From JANQFM01 sp035471925 (GTDB lineage Bacteria; Acidobacteriota; UBA6911; RPQK01; DATIPO01): DNA of 64,000 nt. Positions 42,244 through 52,273 of the stretch are shown in pieces (the stretch's first letter is position 1; the number at the start of each line of letters is the position of its first letter). The DNA lies in contig DATIPO010000053.1 of NCBI GenBank assembly GCA_035471925.1, positions 12,490-76,489 on the forward strand, in the 5' to 3' direction. Position numbers and translations under genes: made by a program. Below the pieces are notes generated by a model. That model saw only the letters and a program-made list of their open reading frames with translations. It was not told where the DNA came from and searched no databases.

Positions 42244-44430
42244 TCAGCGGATCCGCAGCGTTTCCCGACGCGTAGCCACGTTGCCCACTTCGTCCACTAC
42301 CCTCACGCTCAGAGAATGATTGCCGGGAGGCAGGTCCGAGAGGCTGACGCTGTAGCTCTCCTGGCCGCCGTCGGTGATCCCGTCCTGGGGCAGGACGATC
42401 ACCCACTCGCCTCCCCCCACCTGATATTCGGCTTGATGCAGGGAAGAACTTGTGGCTGTGGCCGTGAAGTTGAACTGAGCTTGGCGTCCGTCGACCACGG
42501 GCGCCGACAATTCTACTTGGGGACCGCGGTTGGCTACCGTAAAGGCCTTGCTGGTCAATTCCGACTGGAGGGCGTTGGCGGGCGGATTGCTGAGCCGGTC
42601 GTTGGCTGTCAGCCGCAGGAAATACTGTCCATCCGGCAGACTGGCAGTATCCAGGGCGTAATAACTGCGCCGCAGCTTCTCTTCAACGGGCGTCCAAGTG
42701 TCTTCACCTTGACGGCGGATGTGAAGGTTGAACTCCAGTTCGTCCTGATTGGGATCCTGGGCTTCCCAGGAGAAGCTGCGCGCTCCCGGGACGTAGAGGG
42801 TGCGGGGAGGCAGTTGAGGAGACATGCCTTCCAAGTTGCGCACCGAGCGGGGCAGGGAAAGAGCGTGAGCCCCATCCGGTCCTCCGGGCGAAGCGCCTGC
42901 TCCGGATACGTTGGGCATGGGCGTCAACGCCTTTCCGGCGGGATGCACCGTCAGTTGGCCGATCTGGGGCGCCAGGTTGTTCTGGAGATAGCTGACGGCC
43001 ACTTCCTCAATGGCCTGGGACGGAGACGTAATCGATCCCGAGTAGGCTGCCCGGGGGAATTCCACCTTGTACTGCAGATAGCGTCCCAAGGGGCTCTGCA
43101 CGGGGCTGCCCTGAGAGTCCGGGTAGGCCTCCGACCAGGAGCTCCAGGTTTCGTCCGGATCGGAGGTGTTGCCCGAACGCGTGCGCACTCTGACGGGCGG
43201 GTCGGGATTGACGCTGCGCCAGCGGATGCGTCCCCAGCGGGAGGGCGCCTTGGCGTCCAGCACCTCTGATTCGAAGCTGCCCGGCTCTTGGCCCGAGGTC
43301 TCGAGACGCAGGAGCTTCCCCAGGTTGCTGGTGGCGGCGAAGAGATTGCCGTCCCGCTCCAGCAACTGGGTGACCTGTTCTTCCCGTGTGTCGGCCAGAT
43401 AGGTGACGAAGCGGTCGCCGTCGACCGAGAGGATGCGTCCTTCAGGCCCGGCGGCGATGAGGACGCTGCCGTCGGAGCGCACCTTGAGGTCGAAGGCCGA
43501 CTGGCTGTCGGAACTGTAAAGCTGGTCCACCAGGCCGTCGCGGTCCACGCGGTAGACCTCCAGTCCCTTGCCCGCCTTGATCCCGGCCGTCTCTACCGTC
43601 TCGGCTCCTTCCTCATCCCCTTGTGCGGAATCCTGGCCGCTGCCGGTGTCGACCTTGGTCGTTTCAGAGAGAGCCGCGGCGTAGATGAGCCCGATGCGGT
43701 CGACGGCCAGGGCTTGGATCTCCGAGAGGTCGGAGTCCATCACGACGGAAGGCGCGCCCTGAGGGGTCAGCCGCAGGATCAGTCCGTTGGGGGCCGTGCC
43801 CGCCAAGAGATTGCCGTCCAAGTCGAAGGCCAGACTCATGATGTGGGTTTCGGAGCTGTCGTAAAAAAGGCTTCCCTGACCGCTGCTGTCGACACGGTAG
43901 ATGCGTCCTCTGGGTCCCGTGCCCAGGTAGAGGTTGTTCTGGGCATCCATGGCCAGAGACCAGATGTATTTCTGGCCGGGATCGAAATAGACGCTGGACT
44001 CGCCCTGGGAATCGAACGAGTAGACTTTGCCGTCGGGGGCTGTGGCGGCGTAGATGCGGTCGGTGCTGTCAGCCGCCAGGGCGAAAATGCCCGACTCCTC
44101 CAACTCGGCCCACAACGCGCCTTCTCCCGCCGCTGAGACACGGAAGAGCTTTCCGTTGTTCCCCGTTCCCAGGTAGATGTTGGAGGCCCGGTCGATGTGG
44201 GCTGAATAGATGAAGGCCTCTCCGCTGTCGTAGATTTCCTTCAGAGCCGGGGCCGGAATAAGGCGTCCGTCGCTTGACACGGCGGCACCCTTGAGGTCGC
44301 CCTTGGAGAAGTCGAGCCGGGTCGACTGTCTCCACCATTGGGTTTCAGAGGCCGTCACGGCCACGGTCAGGAACAGGGCAGCCGTCAGAACCGCGGCCGT
44401 CACCACAAAGAACTTTCGTCTCGTCATCAA
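42244..44430 (-). CDS. Secreted beta-propeller protein
   Basis: This 728-residue protein has a signal peptide (VVTAAVLTAALFLTVAVTASE). The N-terminal half is built of NHL/SMP-30-like blades: NIYLGTGNNGKLFRVSAAGE, RIYAATAPDGKVYSFDSQGE and NLYLGTGPRGRIYRVDSSGQ. The C-terminal half is beta-sandwich-like (about 420-728) with fibronectin or Ig-type segments ending LPPGNHSLSVRVVDEVGNV. No catalytic motif is visible. It is cotranscribed with the S55 peptidase gene upstream (40-nt gap), and both are exported, so a shared envelope function is likely. Confidence 0.78.
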   Translation of the reverse strand: MMTRRKFFVVTAAVLTAALFLTVAVTASETQWWRQSTRLDFSKGDLKGAAVSSDGRLIPAPALKEIYDSGEAFIYSAHIDRASNIYLGTGNNGKLFRVSAAGEGALWAELEESGIFALAADSTDRIYAATAPDGKVYSFDSQGESSVYFDPGQKYIWSLAMDAQNNLYLGTGPRGRIYRVDSSGQGSLFYDSSETHIMSLAFDLDGNLLAGTAPNGLILRLTPQGAPSVVMDSDLSEIQALAVDRIGLIYAAALSETTKVDTGSGQDSAQGDEEGAETVETAGIKAGKGLEVYRVDRDGLVDQLYSSDSQSAFDLKVRSDGSVLIAAGPEGRILSVDGDRFVTYLADTREEQVTQLLERDGNLFAATSNLGKLLRLETSGQEPGSFESEVLDAKAPSRWGRIRWRSVNPDPPVRVRTRSGNTSDPDETWSSWSEAYPDSQGSPVQSPLGRYLQYKVEFPRAAYSGSITSPSQAIEEVAVSYLQNNLAPQIGQLTVHPAGKALTPMPNVSGAGASPGGPDGAHALSLPRSVRNLEGMSPQLPPRTLYVPGARSFSWEAQDPNQDELEFNLHIRRQGEDTWTPVEEKLRRSYYALDTASLPDGQYFLRLTANDRLSNPPANALQSELTSKAFTVANRGPQVELSAPVVDGRQAQFNFTATATSSSLHQAEYQVGGGEWVIVLPQDGITDGGQESYSVSLSDLPPGNHSLSVRVVDEVGNVATRRETLRIR

Positions 44431-44470
44431 TATCTGTCGCTTTCCATTGGCTAGGAAGAGGGAGCGCCAC

Positions 44471-46279
44471 TCACTTCTTGATCAAGACCTCGACCGTCTT
44501 CTCTCCGTTGAGCACGTAGTCGCGCTCAGGCAATTCGTACTCGAAGTAGACGACTTTGTCGATGGAGCGCACGCTGTCGGGTGTCTTGCGGGATTTGTAG
44601 AGGGCCAGCATGGAGGGAGGAAGGGCGGGCATCCCCTGATTGCCGATGACGGCGCCCGGCTGCTCACGGAAAAGGCGGACGTAGAGGCGGTCGTTGGTCT
44701 TAAGGTTGTTGATGGCCTTGACCAATTGCCCCAGGTCGCGGGGAATGAAATCGGGGCCGTCCCCCGGGCTGCTCGAGCGGGACAGGGAGAGGCCGTCGCC
44801 CACGGCAATTTTGAGGGGTCCGGCGGTAAGCCCCTCGGGGATCCGCACCGAATGCTTCTCGGTCTCGACTCGGCCATCCTGGCGGCGCAGGAAGAGGGTC
44901 AGATTGACCTCCTGTCCGGGTTCGGCTTCCAGCCGGTCCTGCCACACTTGGATCAGCTCAGCTTGTTTCAGCGCTTCCTGGGAAGAGATCTCGAAATTCA
45001 GCTTCTCGATCTCCAGTTCGTCGAAGCCGGCGTCGAGCAGGACGGCTACCGGGGAGGATAGCGTCACGGCGGCCAGAGCCGGACCGCTGGTCAGGCTGGA
45101 AATGTTGCTCTGGTAGACCACGTTGGGATGCCCTTTGAGATCGATGTCGCATTTGACCCGCAAGGTCTGAGCGCCCAGGCTGCGTTCCGAAGAGATGATC
45201 ACGTTGTTGACCGTCAGGTTGATCATGAAGGGCGTGAGAAAGGCGTCGTCCACGATCTCGTAGTTGTACTCGGCAAGGTCGTTGCGGCTGGTTTCCAGTT
45301 TGAGGCTGACCGGAATCATCTGGGGTGACGCGTCGCGCAGGCCGTAAATCCCGGTGGAGCGGTCCTGGCGGATGCTTCCCACCGGCTTGAGGGTGGCCGA
45401 AACCTTGTTGCTGCTTTGCAGGCTGGAGAGGACGGCCACGACAGCACCCTGATTGAGCGGCATGTCGGTTTCCCCTACGCTCAGAAAGGGATGTCCGAAG
45501 GCGTAGATCTTGTCGCCGCTGATATGGGTGACGGTACCGGCGGCGCTGACGTCGAGATCGCCCCGCACCAACTGCACGGTCACGGTTGATCCCGGCGCCA
45601 GGGGGCGGTCGGGATAATCGTTGAAGGCGTTGGTGTTGAGTCCTCTCACAGGCGTCAGTCCCAATTCGCGCATCGAACCCTGGAAGGGGACCAAGGCCCG
45701 GGGATCGAACCCCGAGAAACTGATAGGAGTGGCTATGGGAATCAGGGTCCCTTCCAGTCCCAGGCCCCTCCAAGCCGCTTTGACCTGATACTCGGATCTC
45801 TCACCGGGAGGTCCGGGTGCAGCCGCGGCACCTTCTTGCAGATCGCGCAAGCGGGAGGGACTCAGGCCGGCGCTTCGGCGCAAAGGCGGCTTGCTCTTGA
45901 AGATGTCCACCATCTCTTCGATGGGGGTGATGCCTGCGAAAGGTTCTCTTGAGAAAGCGAAGGAAAAGGCCACCGCTCCGGCCAAGCGCCCTTCGATATA
46001 CACCGGCGAACCGCTCATCCCGCCGAAGACGCCGGTCCTCTCCACCTGCTCTCCCGAAAGCTTGGCCAGAATCAGGCTCTGTTTGGGACCGAAGTCCTTC
46101 AACACTCCCAAGATCTCTACCTGGAACTCCTCGATATCGTTGCCTTCGAAGATGGTCTTGCCCACGCCGGTCTGGCCCGGCTTGATCAACTCCAGGGGGA
46201 AAAACTCGGTGGCCTGAGCCCAAAGGGCAGCCGTTGTCAGGCTGAGCGCCAGCCAGCCTGTGATCATTCTAGAAATCAT
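44471..46279 (-). CDS. Secreted SpoIVB (S55) peptidase-domain protein
   Basis: This 602-residue protein has a signal peptide (ITGWLALSLTTAALWAQA). A S55 domain follows with LIKPGQTGVGKTIFEG, FGPKQSLILAKLSGEQVERTGVFGGMSGSPVYIEGRLAGAV, the GMSGSPVY serine loop, and HISGDKIYAFGHPFLSVGETDMP. SpoIVB in Bacillus cuts SpoIVFA to trigger a membrane protease during sporulation; this organism need not sporulate, and the domain occurs widely in Acidobacteria with unknown targets. The C-terminal region (about 330-602) is beta-rich. The downstream propeller gene follows by 40 nt. Confidence 0.85.
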   Translation of the reverse strand: MISRMITGWLALSLTTAALWAQATEFFPLELIKPGQTGVGKTIFEGNDIEEFQVEILGVLKDFGPKQSLILAKLSGEQVERTGVFGGMSGSPVYIEGRLAGAVAFSFAFSREPFAGITPIEEMVDIFKSKPPLRRSAGLSPSRLRDLQEGAAAAPGPPGERSEYQVKAAWRGLGLEGTLIPIATPISFSGFDPRALVPFQGSMRELGLTPVRGLNTNAFNDYPDRPLAPGSTVTVQLVRGDLDVSAAGTVTHISGDKIYAFGHPFLSVGETDMPLNQGAVVAVLSSLQSSNKVSATLKPVGSIRQDRSTGIYGLRDASPQMIPVSLKLETSRNDLAEYNYEIVDDAFLTPFMINLTVNNVIISSERSLGAQTLRVKCDIDLKGHPNVVYQSNISSLTSGPALAAVTLSSPVAVLLDAGFDELEIEKLNFEISSQEALKQAELIQVWQDRLEAEPGQEVNLTLFLRRQDGRVETEKHSVRIPEGLTAGPLKIAVGDGLSLSRSSSPGDGPDFIPRDLGQLVKAINNLKTNDRLYVRLFREQPGAVIGNQGMPALPPSMLALYKSRKTPDSVRSIDKVVYFEYELPERDYVLNGEKTVEVLIKK

Positions 46280-46376
46280 GTGAAATTAACCTCTTGCACG
46301 CCAAAGCAATTATCTCTGTCAGTATACCGAAAAGAGCGCCCCAGAGTTCCCCTGAATGGCCGTCAGAGCCACGTAC

Positions 46377-46382
46377 TATAAT
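46377..46382 (+). promoter_or_regulatory. -10 element of smc
   Basis: TATAAT (46377-46382) lies 131 nt before the smc ATG and on the correct strand. A convincing -35 is not seen. On the other strand, a TATACT at 46326-46321 may serve the S55 gene. Confidence 0.45.
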
Positions 46383-46513
46383 GATCGTGGGAGTGGCTGA
46401 GCAGGAAGCTGCCCCCACTTGGCAGGCTTTGCAGAGGCGCCGCCGGACCGGTCGCATGATGTCGGCTGGCCCGTCCGTTTGAGGGCGCGGGCCGCTTGCC
46501 GGATGAACTCAAG

Positions 46514-49500
46514 ATGCTGAAATTCGATTCGCTGGAATTGCTGGGATTCAAGTCCTTCGCCGACAAGACGCGCGTGGTCTTCAGCGACCGCGTGACTTCG
46601 GTCGTGGGCCCCAACGGCTGTGGAAAGTCGAATCTTTCCGACGCCATCGGCTGGGTGCTGGGCCTGACCACGGCCTACAACCTGCGCGGCCAGCGCATGG
46701 AGGACTTGATCTTCAGCGGCACCCGGCAGCGCAAGCCCTCGGGCCTGTGCAAAGTCAAGCTGACGGTGAGCCGAAGCGGCGACACGCCCCTCATTCTCAA
46801 CGGCGAAGAGCTGTCCGATGACAAGCTTGAAATCGGCCGCCGCCTCTACCGCTCAGGTGAAAGCGCCTACCTCATCAACGGACGCCGCTGCCGCCTCAAA
46901 GACATCCAGCGTTTCATCGATGAATCGGGACTGGGCTTCGCGCCCTATGCCATGATCGCCCAAGGCAAGATCGATTCCTTCCTCAATGCCCGGGCCTTGG
47001 AGCGGCGCACCATCATCGAAGAGGCCGCCCAAATCAGCTCCTACCGTTCCAAGAGGCGTTCGGCCGAGATGAAGCTGGAGCTGGCTCAGCAGAATCTGGT
47101 GCGGGTGCAGGACATCATTTCCGAGGTCGAACGCCAGTTGCGCTCCCTCAAGCGCCAGGCCAACAAAGCCCGCCGCTACAAGGCCCTGAAGGAAGAATTC
47201 GAAGGTCTGCAACGGGCCAAGCTGGTCTTGGAATCGGCCGCTTTGAGCCTGCGTTCGGCCCAGCTTGAGGAAGAACGGAAGGGATTGGCCGAAACTGCCG
47301 AGAAGGTCAACCGGGAACTCCGCCAGTGCGAGGCTCGCTACAAGCAAAGCGTGCAGGAGCGGGAGGAACTCGACGCTCGCCTTTCGGAACTGCGCAACAA
47401 GCGGTCAGAGTTGCGCCTGGAAGCTGACCGGGCCGCCAACTCCAAGCGCTACCATCAAGAGCAGATCGAGTCCATCGGCCGGCAACTGGAGAACAATGCC
47501 CGCGAGCGGCTCTCCATCGAACGATCATTGAAAAACGTCGATGAGGACGCCGCCCGGCTGAAAGGCGACCTCAAGGAACTGCAAGAGCGTCAGTCTCAGG
47601 TAAAGGCCGACTTGGAGCAACGCCGCCAAGCGCTGGAAACGGCCGCGGATGAATTGGAGCAGGCCGAGTCGGGCATCGAGAATCTGCGCCAAAAACTGGT
47701 GCGGCTCTCCTCCGAGACAGCCTCGCTGGAGAATCAGGAAGAGCAGCTCAAAGCCCGGATCGAATCAGAGGAGCGACGGGCCCGGGAACTGGAAGACGAA
47801 CGGGCCGACCTGGGTGTGGCCATCGAAGAACTTGAGGAACGTCAGGCTGCCGCCCAGGAGCAGTTGCAGGCCCAGGAAGCCCGCTTGCAGGAAATGTCTG
47901 AGGAACTCGAGGAAAAGCGCGAGGCTCGCCGTCTGCTGCGTGAAGATCTGGATGCGGCCGGCCAGGAATTGCAGGAGCGCCAGGGCAAGCTCATCGCCGC
48001 CCGCGAGCGACTCCACTCTCTTCAAGAAGTGGAGATGAGCCGCAGCCAGTACAGCCAGGGCGTCCAGAAGCTGCTCAATCATCTGAAGAAAAACGGCGAC
48101 CTGCAAAGCGGCGGCACACTGGCCGACTATCTGGAAACCGATCCGGACTTCGAGCGGCTGGTGGAAGAATTCCTCGACGAGGAACTGGAATATGTGCTGG
48201 TCGACTCGCTGGAGGACGCTCTCAAGGGAGTCGACCAACTGCGCAGCCTGAAAGCCGGCAAATGCACCTTTCTTGACTTGAGCCGGCAGGGCGAAGGCGG
48301 CCGCGACTATTCCCTTAACGGACTGTCAGGGCAAGAAGGCGTCTTTGGGACCTTGGGCGAAATCGTCCAGATGGCGCCCGAGGTGAGAGAGGCTTTCGAC
48401 CGCGTCATGGCCGGACGGGCGGGGGCCGTCGTGGTGACCGACCTGCAACGGGCGGTGGGTCTGGCTGAAGCCCATCCTGAGCAGACTTTCGTGACTCTGG
48501 CGGGGGAATCGCTGGAACCCAGCGGCCTGGTTTCGGCCAGCGCCTCCAAGTCCAAGAAGCTGGGCCTGCTGAGCCTCAAGCGCAAGAAGCGCGAATTGGA
48601 AAAGAAGCTGGAGGCCCGCCGACGGGAGGCTGAACGTTGTCAGGCCGATCTGGAGAAGCGCCAAGCCGACCTCAAACGCGTGGTCGAAGATTGCCAGGCC
48701 CTGGAAGAAGCCGCCCACCAAGCCGAGAAGGAACTGGTGGGCGGCCGCCACCAAGCCGAGGGCCTGAGCGCCGATTTGCGGAGCCGGCGCAGCCAACTGC
48801 AACGCCAGGAAGAGCTGATCGAAGACCATTCACGCCAGACGGCCTCCCTGAAGCAGAAGCTCAAGGAACTGGAGGCCTCCCTGGACCAGCGCAAGCAGGA
48901 ACGCGCTCAAGCCGAAGCCTCGCTGGAGGAACAACGCACCGGCCTTCAGCGGTTGCGCCAGGAGGTGGACCAGGCCCGATCGCTGCTCAGTGAGGCCCAC
49001 CTCGACCGCCAAGTGATGGAGGAGCGGCAGGGAGCTCTAAACCGGGCCTTGAAACGCGTTGAAGAGCAACAAAAGGAACTCCATTCGCGTTTGGAGTCAG
49101 GCCGGCGCCTGCGTCAGGAAGGCCGCATGCGGCGCCGTGAGATGCGCGAGGAACTGGAGCGCCTGGAGCAGGACATCGAACGGTTCGCCCGCCAATCGAA
49201 GGAACTCGAGCAAGTCTTGGCTGAAAGCGAAAGCCGTCATCTGGACTGGAAACAGCGCCACCCCGAAATCGAAACACGCTTGGAAGCCCTGCGCGAGCGA
49301 AAGTCCGACCTTCAGGAGGAACGCTCCCACGTCGAGGTGGAACGCACCAAGGTCGAGACCCAACTGGAGAATGTCAGCCAGCAGTGCCAGGAAAACCTCA
49401 ACATGACCTTGCAGGAGGCGGCCGCCAAAGTCGATCAGGACTCGCTCACGCTGCAAGACGTGCTGGGGCCCTATCAGGAACGCCGCCAGAAGCTGGAGAA

Positions 49501-50092
49501 CTTCGGTCCCATCAACATGACCGCCCTGCAGGAGTACCAGGAGAATGAGGAGCGGCACGAGTTCCTGGTCAACCAGCGCGACGACATCGAGCGCTCCATC
49601 GCCGACACCACCAACGCCATCAAAGACCTCAACCGCCGTTCTCGCGAGAAATTCCAGGAGGCCTTCGAGGCCATCAACGGCCATTTCAAGGTGCTCTTCC
49701 AGAAGCTTTTCGGGGGAGGGGACTGCGGCATGCGGCTGCTTGACGAGGACGACATTCTAGAAAGCGGGCTGGACGTCTTCGCTCAGCCTCCGGGCAAGAA
49801 GCTTCAGCACGTCAGCCTGCTTTCGGGAGGGGAGAAGGCCCTCACCGGACTGGCGCTGCTGATGGCCCTCTTTCAGTACCGTCCCAGCCGCTTCTGCATC
49901 CTCGACGAGGTCGATGCCCCGCTCGACGACGCCAACGTCCTGCGCTTTTGCAAACTGGTCCAGGAAATGTCGGAAGTCACTCAGTTCATCGTCATCACCC
50001 ACAACAAGCGCACCATGGAAATCGCCGACTCCCTCTACGGCGTGACCATGGAAGAGGCTGGAGTCTCCAAGGTCGTCTCGGTGCGCTTCTAA
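46514..50092 (+). CDS. smc: Chromosome segregation protein SMC
   Basis: This 1192-residue protein has an N-terminal Walker A (SVVGPNGCGKSNLSDAIGWVLG). A long coiled coil is interrupted by a hinge near residue 520-660 (DYLETDPDFERLVEEFL, VLVDSLEDALKGVDQLRSL). The C-terminal ABC signature HVSLLSGGEKALTGLALLMALF and Walker B RFCILDEVDAPLDDANV follow. SMC organises and segregates the chromosome as a dimer with ScpA/ScpB, which are not encoded here. Length and layout are standard. The ATG at 46514 begins the conserved KFDSLELLGFKSF; the TTG 18 nt upstream is less likely. Confidence 0.97.
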   Translation: MLKFDSLELLGFKSFADKTRVVFSDRVTSVVGPNGCGKSNLSDAIGWVLGLTTAYNLRGQRMEDLIFSGTRQRKPSGLCKVKLTVSRSGDTPLILNGEELSDDKLEIGRRLYRSGESAYLINGRRCRLKDIQRFIDESGLGFAPYAMIAQGKIDSFLNARALERRTIIEEAAQISSYRSKRRSAEMKLELAQQNLVRVQDIISEVERQLRSLKRQANKARRYKALKEEFEGLQRAKLVLESAALSLRSAQLEEERKGLAETAEKVNRELRQCEARYKQSVQEREELDARLSELRNKRSELRLEADRAANSKRYHQEQIESIGRQLENNARERLSIERSLKNVDEDAARLKGDLKELQERQSQVKADLEQRRQALETAADELEQAESGIENLRQKLVRLSSETASLENQEEQLKARIESEERRARELEDERADLGVAIEELEERQAAAQEQLQAQEARLQEMSEELEEKREARRLLREDLDAAGQELQERQGKLIAARERLHSLQEVEMSRSQYSQGVQKLLNHLKKNGDLQSGGTLADYLETDPDFERLVEEFLDEELEYVLVDSLEDALKGVDQLRSLKAGKCTFLDLSRQGEGGRDYSLNGLSGQEGVFGTLGEIVQMAPEVREAFDRVMAGRAGAVVVTDLQRAVGLAEAHPEQTFVTLAGESLEPSGLVSASASKSKKLGLLSLKRKKRELEKKLEARRREAERCQADLEKRQADLKRVVEDCQALEEAAHQAEKELVGGRHQAEGLSADLRSRRSQLQRQEELIEDHSRQTASLKQKLKELEASLDQRKQERAQAEASLEEQRTGLQRLRQEVDQARSLLSEAHLDRQVMEERQGALNRALKRVEEQQKELHSRLESGRRLRQEGRMRRREMREELERLEQDIERFARQSKELEQVLAESESRHLDWKQRHPEIETRLEALRERKSDLQEERSHVEVERTKVETQLENVSQQCQENLNMTLQEAAAKVDQDSLTLQDVLGPYQERRQKLENFGPINMTALQEYQENEERHEFLVNQRDDIERSIADTTNAIKDLNRRSREKFQEAFEAINGHFKVLFQKLFGGGDCGMRLLDEDDILESGLDVFAQPPGKKLQHVSLLSGGEKALTGLALLMALFQYRPSRFCILDEVDAPLDDANVLRFCKLVQEMSEVTQFIVITHNKRTMEIADSLYGVTMEEAGVSKVVSVRF

Positions 50093-50110
50093 GGGTGCCG
50101 GGCGGCCCCC

Positions 50111-50347
50111 TCAGCGGAAATCGCGTTTGTCGAGATCGTGACGGCGCAGCTTCTTGGTCAGGGTGTTGCGGTGCACGCCCATGGTTTCAGCGGCCTTGGA
50201 CAGGTTGCCCTTGTTGACCTTGAGAGCCTTGATGATGAAAAGCTTCTCGAACACTTCCTGTGCCTCGTTCCAATAGATCCCTTTGTCCACCATCTCGTTG
50301 ATGACGCTTTCCAGGACTTGCTTCATGGTGGAACGGGCTGCACTCAT
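50111..50347 (-). CDS. Fis-family DNA-binding protein
   Basis: This 78-residue protein ends in a Fis-type helix-turn-helix, NKGNLSKAAETMGVHRNTLTKKL. The N-terminal part is MKQVLESVINEMVDKGIYWNEAQEVFEK. The Fis fold also ends NtrC-type activators, but there is no AAA+ domain here, so this is a free-standing regulator or nucleoid protein. I chose the ATG at 50347, which has GGAGAG upstream; the frame stays open to 50491 without support. It converges with smc (18 nt apart). Confidence 0.85.
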   Translation of the reverse strand: MSAARSTMKQVLESVINEMVDKGIYWNEAQEVFEKLFIIKALKVNKGNLSKAAETMGVHRNTLTKKLRRHDLDKRDFR

Positions 50348-50417
50348 CACTCTTCTCTCCCCGGCTCCGCTGGGCCGGCTTTCGGGGCGCCGCCGAAACT
50401 CCCGGCGGGCTGCGCTC

Positions 50418-51299
50418 TCAATGTTCATTTCGCCGCCGCCGCAAATCTTCGACCATGCTCCAATCGCCTTGGCGGACCGAGCCGAATGCAACCTTGGGCT
50501 TGACCTTGCCGTGGAAATCGCTGCCGGCGGTCGGGGTCAGATTCAGGCTCTCAGCTAATTCAAGATAACGTGCTGACGCTTTGGCGTCATGGTAGGAGGT
50601 GTAGACTTCCAATCCCTGCAGGCCCATTTCCTTCATTTCCTGGAGGAGTCCGCCGTCCACAACACCAGGCTTGAGCCCGGGATGAGCCAGCACCGCTACC
50701 CCACTGAGGCGCCGCACCAGTGCGATGGCCCGCTCCAGCGAGGCTTCTCGGCGCGGGGTGTAGGCCGGACGCCCGGGCAGAAAGTGGTCCTTGTAAAAGC
50801 GCACCTCGCCGCTCTGGCGATGCTCGCTGTAGTAGGGCTGGAGGCGGGGATCGTTGGGGCTGGAGGACTTCTTGAGCAGCACTGCGGCGACGGCGGGTCC
50901 GGTCACGGGACGCCCGCCGGTGGCTTCTTCGACCTCCTCCATCGACAGGTCAAAACCCATCTCGCTGAGCTTCTCCACCCGCCCCCGGTTCTGCTCCCGA
51001 CGCGACTCCCGGATCGCCTTGAGGAACTCGCCCAGTTCCTGCGAGAGCCAGTCGACGAAGGGCGCCAGCAGGTGGAATTTATGTCCCCGGTGAGTGGTCG
51101 AGATCTCCACGTTGGGAATCAGGCGGGGAGCGAAGTCGCCCCTCATTTCCATGGCTTCGGCCACTCCCTCCACGGTATCGTGATCAGAAATGGAAAAGGC
51201 CCTCAGGCCCTGCTCGTGGGCTTTCCTCCAGATGCGCCCCACGCTCCACTCTCCGTCGCTGGAATGTTCGGAGTGAATGTGAAGATCGACAAAGCTCAT
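50418..51299 (-). CDS. PHP-domain phosphoesterase
   Basis: This 293-residue protein begins MSFVDLHIHSEHSSDGEWSV, the PHP metal motif (HIH). SISDHDTVEG, IPNVEISTTHRGHKFHLL, VAVLAHPGLK and TAGSDFHG follow, all typical metal ligands. The family includes 3',5'-nucleoside bisphosphate phosphatases and other hydrolases; the exact substrate is unknown. The start shares one base with the purC stop (TGATG), so translation is coupled. The frame continues upstream into purC, which is not real for this gene. Confidence 0.9.
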   Translation of the reverse strand: MSFVDLHIHSEHSSDGEWSVGRIWRKAHEQGLRAFSISDHDTVEGVAEAMEMRGDFAPRLIPNVEISTTHRGHKFHLLAPFVDWLSQELGEFLKAIRESRREQNRGRVEKLSEMGFDLSMEEVEEATGGRPVTGPAVAAVLLKKSSSPNDPRLQPYYSEHRQSGEVRFYKDHFLPGRPAYTPRREASLERAIALVRRLSGVAVLAHPGLKPGVVDGGLLQEMKEMGLQGLEVYTSYHDAKASARYLELAESLNLTPTAGSDFHGKVKPKVAFGSVRQGDWSMVEDLRRRRNEH

Positions 51300-52180
51300 C
51301 AGCGCTCCAGCTCCCCTCCGGTGAGAATGCGGAAAGCTTCCAGGTAGCGGCGGCTGGTGGCTTCGATGATTTCGTTGGGCAGATGAGGTCCGGGCGCTTG
51401 TTTGTTCCAGTCCAGGGTCTCCAAATAGTCGCGGACGAACTGCTTGTCGAAGGACGGCTGAGCTTGGCCGGGCTGATACTTGTCGGCGGGCCAAAAACGC
51501 GACGAGTCGGGAGTCAGCAACTCGTCGATGAGAATCAGCCGCTCGCCTTCCAGTCCGAATTCGAACTTGGTGTCGCAAATGACGATGCCCTTGCGCCGGG
51601 CTCGGCGGGCTCCCTCTTCGTAGATCTGGAGACTGATGTCCCTGACGCGCCGGGCCAAGTCGGCGCCCACCAATTGGCCGGCTTCCTCGAAGGAGATGTT
51701 CCGGTCGTGCCCTTCGGCTGCTTTGGTGGAGGGGGTGAAGATGGGCTGCGGCAGCCGGGCGCTCTCCTCCAGTCCGGAGGGAAGTTTGACGCTGCTGACC
51801 GAGCCCTTCTCTTGATACTCCTTCCATCCCGAGCCGGCCAAATAGCCCCGCACCACGCACTCGATGGGCAGCGGACGGCAGCGCCGCACCAGCATCGAGC
51901 GCCCTTTCAACTGCTTGAGATAGGGCTTTAAAACGGACGGGAAGTCCTGGGGATCGCTCGTTATCACGTGGTTGTCCACTAGCTCGCGGGTCTTGCCGAA
52001 CCAGAAAGCCGAGATCTGGTTGAGGACATGCCCCTTAAAAGGAATGGTGTCGGGCAGAACCACGTCGAAGGCCGACAGGCGGTCAGTGGCCACCAAAAGG
52101 AGGTTTCCGTCCACCTGGAAGATCTCGCGGACCTTGCCCGTGGCCGTTTTTTCAAGTTGGGGAATTTCGATGGTTTTCAT
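51299..52180 (-). CDS. purC: Phosphoribosylaminoimidazole-succinocarboxamide synthase
   Basis: This 293-residue enzyme (SAICAR synthetase) is the larger eukaryote-like length. It joins aspartate to CAIR in purine synthesis. It begins KTATGKVREIFQVDGNLLLVATDRLSAFDVVL, with IECVVRGYLAGSGWKEYQ, the CDTKFEFGLE active site segment and LIDELLTPDSSRFWPAD. The downstream PHP gene is translationally coupled. Confidence 0.97.
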   Translation of the reverse strand: MKTIEIPQLEKTATGKVREIFQVDGNLLLVATDRLSAFDVVLPDTIPFKGHVLNQISAFWFGKTRELVDNHVITSDPQDFPSVLKPYLKQLKGRSMLVRRCRPLPIECVVRGYLAGSGWKEYQEKGSVSSVKLPSGLEESARLPQPIFTPSTKAAEGHDRNISFEEAGQLVGADLARRVRDISLQIYEEGARRARRKGIVICDTKFEFGLEGERLILIDELLTPDSSRFWPADKYQPGQAQPSFDKQFVRDYLETLDWNKQAPGPHLPNEIIEATSRRYLEAFRILTGGELER

Positions 52181-52273
52181 AGAAGACAGCCTCTGCGACA
52201 GGCCCTCATTCTAGCGGATGAATTTTTTTTTCTCCATCCGCCTTGCATTCCGCCGGGGGCGGTCTTATATCCC

